Assembly: GCA_014904985.1 (NCBI GenBank) | Contig: MU129077.1 | Span: 1 to 64,000, forward strand | Source: Hydnum rufescens UP504 | Lineage: Eukaryota > Basidiomycota > Agaricomycetes > Cantharellales > Hydnaceae | Direction of reading: 5' to 3' | DNA: 64,000 nt | Shown here: one piece after another, positions 57,130 through 64,000 of the stretch | Numbering within the stretch: position 1 is the first letter of the stretch | Layout of the letters: each line of letters starts with the position of its first letter | Position numbers and translations under genes: made by a program | Notes under the pieces: model-generated | What the model was told of the DNA's origin: nothing | Seen by the model: only the letters and a program-made list of their open reading frames with translations | The model's database searches: none

Positions 57130-59125
57130 TCGCGACAACGTTCGAACTCGTAGAGCTCTGCTTCCACCATTGGACATACGGCCCAATCTTCTTCCTCATC
57201 ACGATCAGTCTGCTGCCCCAGGTATTCAATATTCCCTCGCTCCAGGTGAACAAGGGGATGGCGCTGGGTCGCGGTCTCTCCTCAATGCCCACTGAACGCC
57301 GTTTGCCAGAGGTGTCTCAAATTAATGGTGATGAAATGTCTCATACCCCAGGAGACCTTAAATATTGAAACGAGATCGCTGTGCACCAATTCATCGATCA
57401 TATGCTCTCCAACTCCATCGGCGACGGAACCCTGAAGAAGTCCTGTGAAACGGAGGACACTAGGGAGCTTCTGGAGCAATATTGCTCTCAGTCAGGCCAA
57501 GAGACCACTTGGTACCAGCCATTCGCAGACTTGGCAAAGCATTTCTGAAACTATCGAAAGCCGTCGGGCTGACATTCTATCACAATGATCCAACGCTGAT
57601 TCAAGGCTCACTTGCAGAGCGCAAACCGGACATCGTTCTCGTTTCCACGAACGGTGCTCAGCTCGATTATGGCACGGAACTTCCTAGAGACTCCCAAGTA
57701 AGCTTTTTTGGAACGACGACGTATTAAATTCAAAAGCCGCAGCAAGCGGGCAGCGGGTGGCCTGCCTTCTGCGCACCCACAAGCTCAAAAACCTGGTGGA
57801 ACTGTGGAGTGCCTCCTACGCCCTTAAAATACTGTCCCACGGGCGGTATCGTAGCTACGTCATAAACACAAGGCTGTGCCTGTGGTTCTACGATCGAGTG
57901 GGAATTATCAAGTCCTCGGCCCCTTGTATTACCGACTTGGCTCTCTTCGGCGGAGCAATGTCTGTGATGACCTCTCTCCCTCCTTGTAGATGGGGCTTCC
58001 ATCATTTTGTCCCGTCGGCTTTACGCCAGTCAGCGCGCTGCCCGCCGGTCCTTCCCACTCAGAACGTCAAATGAATACACCTACCCCACCTCCCGTCCTC
58101 AACCACGACTCTAACACAGTGAGCTGTCACCTCTCCCGAACCTTTCACCCGAACTTCCATTATATTCCACAATGGGGTGACCGTGACTCTGAACGAAGTT
58201 GTCTACCGGCAGCACACCTGACGAGACGGGCGAGGTTAAGGATGGCTCCGACCTGATTGGGAAAGACGGTATGGTCAAGATCCTTGGCCTTCGCAATGGA
58301 GGCAAAGTGAAGTTGATTTCTTAGAGGCAGCCCGTGGGTATGCCTTGAAGCGAAATGACGAGCATATAATGGGCTACATTCCACAAGTGCTCCTTCATCA
58401 AGACTTTTATTCCGCGGCTGATGGCCCACGTGGAAAATGCGCTTTTGAGAATGACGATTATCGGGTCCTGCACGTCACTCATCGTGCACAGTTGTTTCCC
58501 GACGAGCAAACCACACACATCGTCGGAGGTGACTCAGGTGATGATTGGCGTGGTCAAATGCAAGGGTTTTTATCTGATCATGGCCTTCCATGTAGCCATT
58601 CACACTTTCCCTTAGGTTACCATGCTCTTCACGATGGTCCCAGAATCCTTCACCGGGATATCAGCATGAATAATACCATGTTCTCCCGTGGGAAGGACAA
58701 TTGAGTGGTTGGTATCCTTATCGATTTCGATATGGCGGTATTCGTCATGTTTGATCTCTGGGGTATACGCCTCCATCTCGATCATCGGTTTGGCACAGGC
58801 ACCATTGCCGTTCATGGCTATCGACCTCCTGGATGAGAGAGACAAGATACATTGGGTACGACATGTCCTTGAATTGTTCCTCTGAGTGATTGTATGGTAC
58901 ACTGCGCGTTGCCATGAAGGAATCGAAACAACCACGGCCTTCCAGATTCGGCTGAAATCTTCCATCCCGTGGCTCGCTAAAGAGAAGTTGCATCTATTGA
59001 ACATGCCTGACGTATACCCACCAAACACAACATTTCGACAGACTCGTGGGCCGGGTAAATCCTCCTTTGCTATGTTCCATGATGGTCTATTCAGTCGCGC
59101 ACGTATGGATCGGGAGGCAAAGTGA
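57130..59125 (+). pseudogene. FunK1-type fungal protein kinase, decayed
   Basis: FunK1 kinases are a large family in mushrooms, related to aminoglycoside-phosphotransferase-like kinases. Blocks in order: KSCETEDTRELLEQYC (about 57,443), TLIQGSLAERKPDIVLVSTN, SHGRYRSYVINTRLCLWFYD (57,837), GYIPQVLLHQDF, the catalytic loop LHRDISMNNTMFSRGKDN (about 58,650-58,703), ILIDFDMAV, then PFMAIDLLDERDKIHWVRH and IVWYTARCHEG. A stop directly after GKDN, a stop after the ELFL segment and several frame changes show it is a pseudogene, although some joins may be introns. It lies between DUF7918/permease pairs two and three. Confidence 0.75.
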
Positions 59126-59440
59126 GAGGGAGGCCAGACCTCCGAAGTTTTTGACGTGGAGACCCTAGGCAATCGTGTTAACTTACGAAACTTTCCTTCA
59201 CATTCTGGACGAGGGTGGATGATGTGACTAGTCTTTGCTTCTTTGAACTCCAACATACACTTCTGGAATTGAGCGGCCCTCATCCAGTGCACCCCGGATT
59301 TATTGATTATGAGGCTAGAATTCTTTATTACATTAGAGCCAACATCAGGTTCAACCACAGGGGGGCCATCGGTATAGGAGTCGGCAGCAAGCGGAGGGGA
59401 AAACCATTATAGAGACATTACGATCTTACTCCCGTGTGTA

Positions 59441-60748
59441 TCAGTCACTAATGTCAATGATCTCGCCTTTGTTGTATATCCTCGTCGAGATATCTATAGG
59501 CTCCGGCTTCACTGAGGTAATCTTCGCTCGTTTCTTCGCAGCAACCTTGGCCTAAGGTGTGATACAATACTGTGAGTCCCATGAGAGAATCCAGGAAGAA
59601 GCCTAACAGACGGGCGTTACATACTTTCAACCGAGCGTACGCGGCAGCCTCCTCCTCGTCAGTCAAAGCGCTGGCGTCACCATCGGTCTCTTCCCTCTCT
59701 CGTTTTACAGCTGCATCCTTTGTGGCTGGCTTTATGACTGGACGTGGTGAGGGAGGCTTGGGAATGATTTCACGAGCGATCAGAAGCTCTGAAAAAAAAA
59801 GAGCTCATGCATGACAACATCACATGAGCGAACTAGCTCAAACTTCTAACCTTTCGGGGCGTAGTGAAATATTATGTCTGAAAAGAAAAACGGAATTAAA
59901 TGGATTCTTTTGGGAACCGTCAATCGAGGAACCTTACCCAGAGATGGCATATTGGGGATACTTTTTGTATTATAAAATTTGACAGCTTTCCCCAGGCCCA
60001 ATTCGGATCCCAAGCTAGCATCTGTGAGGCAGTGCTGCAAAGGATGCAAGATCTCACAATGCTTACGAGATTATATGCCCTCCACCCTTTTTGGACCGTT
60101 CATTCAAGACAGGTGGAGCGATGACCCCTTCAGAAACAACCGGAGGCATCCTATCGTAAGATGACCCGACCTTGCGGACATGGCGGAGGCGAAGGTGGAT
60201 GGTTCCCAATGATTTGATCTGGTCCTCAGAGGGTCGGGTGTCATCATCGTTCTCTATGAAAGGAAGTGAATGTGTATAGAATACCGCCACTGCACAGGCA
60301 AAGATGTACCCAAGAGCTTTAACTTGGAGAAGCAAAGTCTAAACGGTCAAATTAAGTATTTGCAATGACGCACTATCATCGTATACCCACTTCCTTTGGA
60401 TCCCTCCTTCGGTTGTTATACAGTTCACAATCCTTGACCTAGACGATACGAGGTGTATCCTGGCACACTCGTTGCTCCCATCGAAATAGGTTTTGACCTT
60501 CAGCACCCTCCCGGGAGGATTGGGCGCCGATTCGGGATCCGCACGTATTGCGAATGCCTGAGATCATGGTACAAGTCTGGAACTCGTTCCGGGACGACAG
60601 AACGTGGATGGACACAGTATACCTTGCCTTCTTGCGACGCCACCCAACAGGTGACCTTATTCCCCTGCTCGAGGACGGAGTATTCCGGGAGAGGTTTACC
60701 CTCACAGAATATACGGAACTCGAAACCAGTACCGGGTGCGCGAACCAT
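59441..60748 (-). CDS. DUF7918-domain protein copy 3
   Basis: The start at 60,748 gives MVRAPGTGFEFRIFCEGKPL, then PEYSVLEQGNKVTCWVASQE. Next come QAFAIRADPESAPNPPGRVL, TYFDGSNECAR, then SEDQIKSLGTIHLRLRHVRK, PPVLNERSKKGGGHIIS, a FHYAPKG block, LLIAREIIPKPPSPRP, a segment with DGDASALTDEEEAAAYARL and a C-terminus ending IIDISD (stop 59,441-59,443). The GKxxxVxW-type N-domain, the L-IR-R-VRK strand and the VNERSKK block are as expected for DUF7918. I saw no clear lesion, but several short introns are unverified. Confidence 0.68.
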
Positions 60749-60957
60749 GATGGTCTGCCGCTGTGATATTGTACTAGTTGTGTGGATTTAATCTAATCGC
60801 GGAATGTTCCTAACGGCACTCGATCATGATTACCAAATTTAGCCCCGAGTCCCGTACCATTGAAAATGTCCTCAAGCGCCATGGTCGTCCTCTCAATCTC
60901 AATGGATACAAGTTCTTCGTAGGGGACGTAAATTCAGAAGAAATCAATAATCAATCA

Positions 60958-63504
60958 TCAGACATCCACAACTTCCGCCTTGAAGGGTTCCTTCTTCTCC
61001 TCTTGAGAGCCTTGATCCTCTCCTTCGTCATCGACAATGACTACGGTCGGCACCGGCCCCTTGAACCAGTGTACACCACCGTATTTGGGAAAGAAATACC
61101 AAAGCAGCGAACCCAACAATACGCCGCCTGTTACAACTACCGCTGTATATTAAAAAGATGTCAAAAGAAGGCACACATCATGCGCACTATGGGTGTACGC
61201 ACAATAGTTCATATGTGATGCATCAGTCTGGGGAGTGGTAGGGAATAAGAACACCACACTGATGAATGACATGAACGAGACAGCAATAATCGCCACAGGA
61301 AGGCCCTAGGAAACATTGTCAGGCTAAATTAATCGTATGGTTATGCGAATGACTAGTTACCCATCTTCCGAGGTAGAATGGACCAGGTTGAAAATCGTTG
61401 GTGGACCTAAACGCGAAGCGAGCAACGATTGGAATGGAGTACTGTGTGCAAGCTCAGATAGTTATCTAATAATTATCGAAAAGAAGAAATAATGGGTACG
61501 TACGGCAACGTACAACCCCACCACGGAAACCTATCAAAGAGCGCATCGGGCATGACCGTGATACCACAGCATAGGGTAAGGGGAGAAACCCACAGAAAAG
61601 ATAGCACCGATAGCAGCCGGACCTGCAAAAGCCAATAATCCCAACAGGACCGCGCATGTCGCTGTAAACCACACGGCTACGTAGACATGTTGATAAGGCA
61701 AACTTAGAGAAGATGAGAAACAACTTAACTATTCACAGGTGTACCGGTATACGAGTTCATGCGGTACAAATAGCGTGAAAATGGAAGCGCACCATCTCGT
61801 GAGAATGCGAAAGACTGCCGTGACGCTGCAAGAAGCTAATGAAAAATGAAGAAATCGGCCATGAATCGAAATGTATAGTCAAACAAGCCGAAAGAAATCC
61901 CCTACCATACTGCTGCCCATCATGTATTGTGCAATCACAACGAAGGCCCACAATGCGATAGTTCCCTTCTGACCCAAAGAGTTGAAGAGGATCACAGCCA
62001 TCGGCTGGCCGATTGGATCATTCACGATGGCATTTATATCTGTGCCCATGAAGAACGATATGACAATCAAGATAGTGGTGCCTAATATACCGCTGATGCC
62101 GATCGCTCCAACAATGGCCCATGGGACAGCGATTGCGGCATTCGTTCTGTGCAATTCCGAGCCCATATTAGAACAAAAGGCTCAAGGGAAAACGGAAAAG
62201 TGGGGGCATACGCTTCCTCACTAATGTGTACACTTGAATCGAAGGAGCCTACATCCGCATGTGACACAATGGTTCAACTCGGGTCCTACTCGTCAAGAAC
62301 CCATAAACGGAAAAGACGCACAGATGGTCCACACCGGTGATAAGAACGAAAGGATAAAAGCGTATCCATTCGGCCAACCATTCACTATTATGAGAGTTCA
62401 GCTTTGCAACTTGGAAGGGTTGAACGAAGATGAAAGCGCACAGTTTGTAAAATTGCCCAGTGCGTACGAGGCACTGTTGTGGAACTCCTTCGGCGTCGCC
62501 ACAGGCACAGCGATAATTACGGCCAGACAGAGTCTTAACGACGGGCTCATGTCAGGTATAATCTAAGGAAGGGAAAGTAGCGCACGACGAACGCGATGTT
62601 AAGCACAACATAAAGACTCTGTAGTCGGGCCAAAACCGTTGTCCCTAGACTAGACGCAATGTCAGCTACTGTCGGGCGCCCTAACTTAAGACAGAACAAT
62701 TAATACACACCTGCAAATCAGAGCGTGCGAAAACACGACAGCAACATACACAGCACTTGTTCGCCAGCAAAGTCAGATTGAGGCAGAAACAAAACTATAC
62801 AGAAGACCCACAAAGTTTGCCCATTCGTAGGGGTAAATGATTGACCGGGCGACCCTATAGTCGCTGCCGCCATAATTTGCAGTGCTGCACCCCAATCAAT
62901 TGAAGCGACCGCAGATATGGATCCAATGGTATTGGCATCTGAGGATTAGTGAGGATTAGACATTGATGCCATGGAATACTGGAGTGAAAGCGCACATCCG
63001 ACAACCCACGCAAGCACATTCTTGTACTGGGGAGAAGAGAGTGTATGGGTCCAGAAATAGAGCTGTACGCGAGATGGTCAATAGGGACGAAAGGAAGAGC
63101 GAGAAAGAACGTACCCCGCCAGATGTTGGCGCCGCACTTGCCAGCTCGGCCATACTCATGCCAATGCACAGTATGAATAATGAGGCAACGAACCAACCCC
63201 AAACCATAGCGCTAGGGCCTCCATTCCTGGGATCATGCAAGATAAGTGCAAGGAATGATAATATGGCAGAAAAGGGCGATAGAGCTCACGGCACGGCATA
63301 TATCAAGACAGAGGCTATCGAAGGAAACAAGCCGATGATCGAAAAAGCGATCCCAAACACCTCGAAGGCGGAGAAGGCGCGTTTAAACTCTTGCTTGTAG
63401 CCAAGTTTTGCGAGAATTTCCTCGTCTGGGGACAAGAAAATGGCGTTTTGCCGGCCAAGACGCTTGGGACCATTGGACCCTGTTAATCCTGCAGCACCAG
63501 ACAT
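60958..63504 (-). CDS. APC-family GABA/amino-acid permease copy 5, apparently intact, 16 exons
   Basis: A predicted 12-helix plasma-membrane amino-acid/GABA or polyamine transporter. Verified junctions: exon 1 63,504-63,290, exon 2 63,226-63,115, exon 3 63,062-62,996, each in phase. The remaining exons follow in order: YANTIGSISAVASIDWG, AVYVAVVFSHALIC, LARLQSLYVVLNI, LCLAVIIAVPVATPKEFHN, NGWPNGYAFILSFLSPVWTI, SFDSSVHISEEA, NAAIAVPWAIVGAIGISG...MMGSSM, LLAASRQSFAFSRDGALPFS, VWFTATCAVLLGLLAFAG, a nine-residue exon VSVVGLYVA, YSIPIVARFAFRS, GLPVAIIAVSFMSF, and VVVTGGVLLGS...acidic tail ending EVVDV. The total is about 545 residues with no stop or frameshift seen. It is the only undamaged copy of the five. 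Confidence 0.8.
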
Positions 63505-63657
63505 AGGGACTAAACCGGGAGTCGAGACTACAGAAATCACCGGGACGGCAAAGATCAAGGGGTGATTATCAGAGGGTAGAGAGGCGCGATATCGGGTAGG
63601 GAAGAAAGAATGACAGGATTATCATGTATATTGCCTTATCGCGGTGCCCATGTGCCC

Positions 63658-64000
63658 TCATGGTGTCACCGCCATTTCACTTCCATTAAGCGCGTCGGAT
63701 CCTAGACAGGAGCATTGGAAGTCGTCGTAGCGGATGTTCGCGACGGAATGCACAGTACAGTAAAGGGAATCCCTGTTGTTAAAAAGGTTATGCATCCCGC
63801 GTTGGGGTCGCCAGCTCTTGGACCGACGACTCAAATCTGATTCCGCACCACCACCTTCAACGCCATTTTCCAACATCACACTGGGAAAAGCCTGCATCGC
63901 CGGGGAGACATCAATTTCTGACTCTGAATCAATCAGAACGTGGACTGTTTTTGCTGTTCTTCATGCTTCTCATCGCCAAATATTAATACCGGGAGTACTA
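63658..64000 (-). CDS. Unrecognised frame, open at the window edge
   Basis: An open minus-strand frame continues from beyond 64,000 (with SESEIDVSP, then MQAFPSVMLENGVEGGGAES) to a stop at 63,658. It lies upstream of permease copy 5, pointing the same way. It may be the 3' end of a gene or noise. Confidence 0.25.

Overview
The window is eukaryotic and almost certainly from a basidiomycete fungus (Agaricomycetes). The genes are broken by many 45-70 nt introns with GTRNGT donors, CTRAY branch points and YAG acceptors. The gene families are typical of mushroom-forming fungi: G-domain GTPase, DUF7918, FunK1-type kinase, GABA/amino-acid permease of the APC superfamily, pogo/Tigger-like and hAT transposases. 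I could not fix genus or species. A run of 25 N at 20,036-20,060 shows this is a draft scaffold.

Region 1 (1-16.9 kb) is mobile DNA. A DDE transposase gene (about 45-1,600 and 7,191-8,022) is split by a 5.5 kb insert, element A. A second insert, element B, of the same unusual design lies at about 11.93-16.88 kb. Each has GGGGCCCC-rich ends and AT-rich simple sequence. Inside these are two arrays of intron-like/exon-like modules pointing outward from a central near-perfect palindrome of about 630 bp. Every module carries two hairpins whose stems covary between copies. Between the elements lies a multi-exon minus-strand gene (8.3-11.6 kb) coding for 19-20-residue tandem repeats.

Region 2 (16.9-30.7 kb) is gene-poor and decayed. 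It holds a diverged 0.9 kb direct duplication around the N gap, small tandem repeats, a broken hAT transposase (24.2-26.4 kb) and unrecognised ORF remnants.

Region 3 (30.7-36.0 kb) is a tandem array of about 65-70 copies of a ~76 bp unit. Read on the minus strand, each conserved unit has the signals of a complete spliceosomal intron (GTAAGT, CTGAT, TAG) plus exactly three variable nucleotides. It lies directly downstream of, and co-oriented with, an intact seven-exon GTPase gene (36,087-37,301). Its unit starts like that gene's last intron.

Region 4 (36-64 kb) is a cluster of segmental duplications: three GTPase-like copies, a truncated proline iminopeptidase, five copies of one permease gene (one truncated, three damaged, one apparently intact) and three DUF7918 copies. 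Permease and DUF7918 travel as a pair. One pair at 48.07-52.06 kb and its mirror at 52.43-56.39 kb form a large inverted duplication, and a third pair lies at 59.44-63.50 kb. A FunK1-type kinase pseudogene lies between pairs two and three. All gene models were read by eye; no alignment or database search was run.
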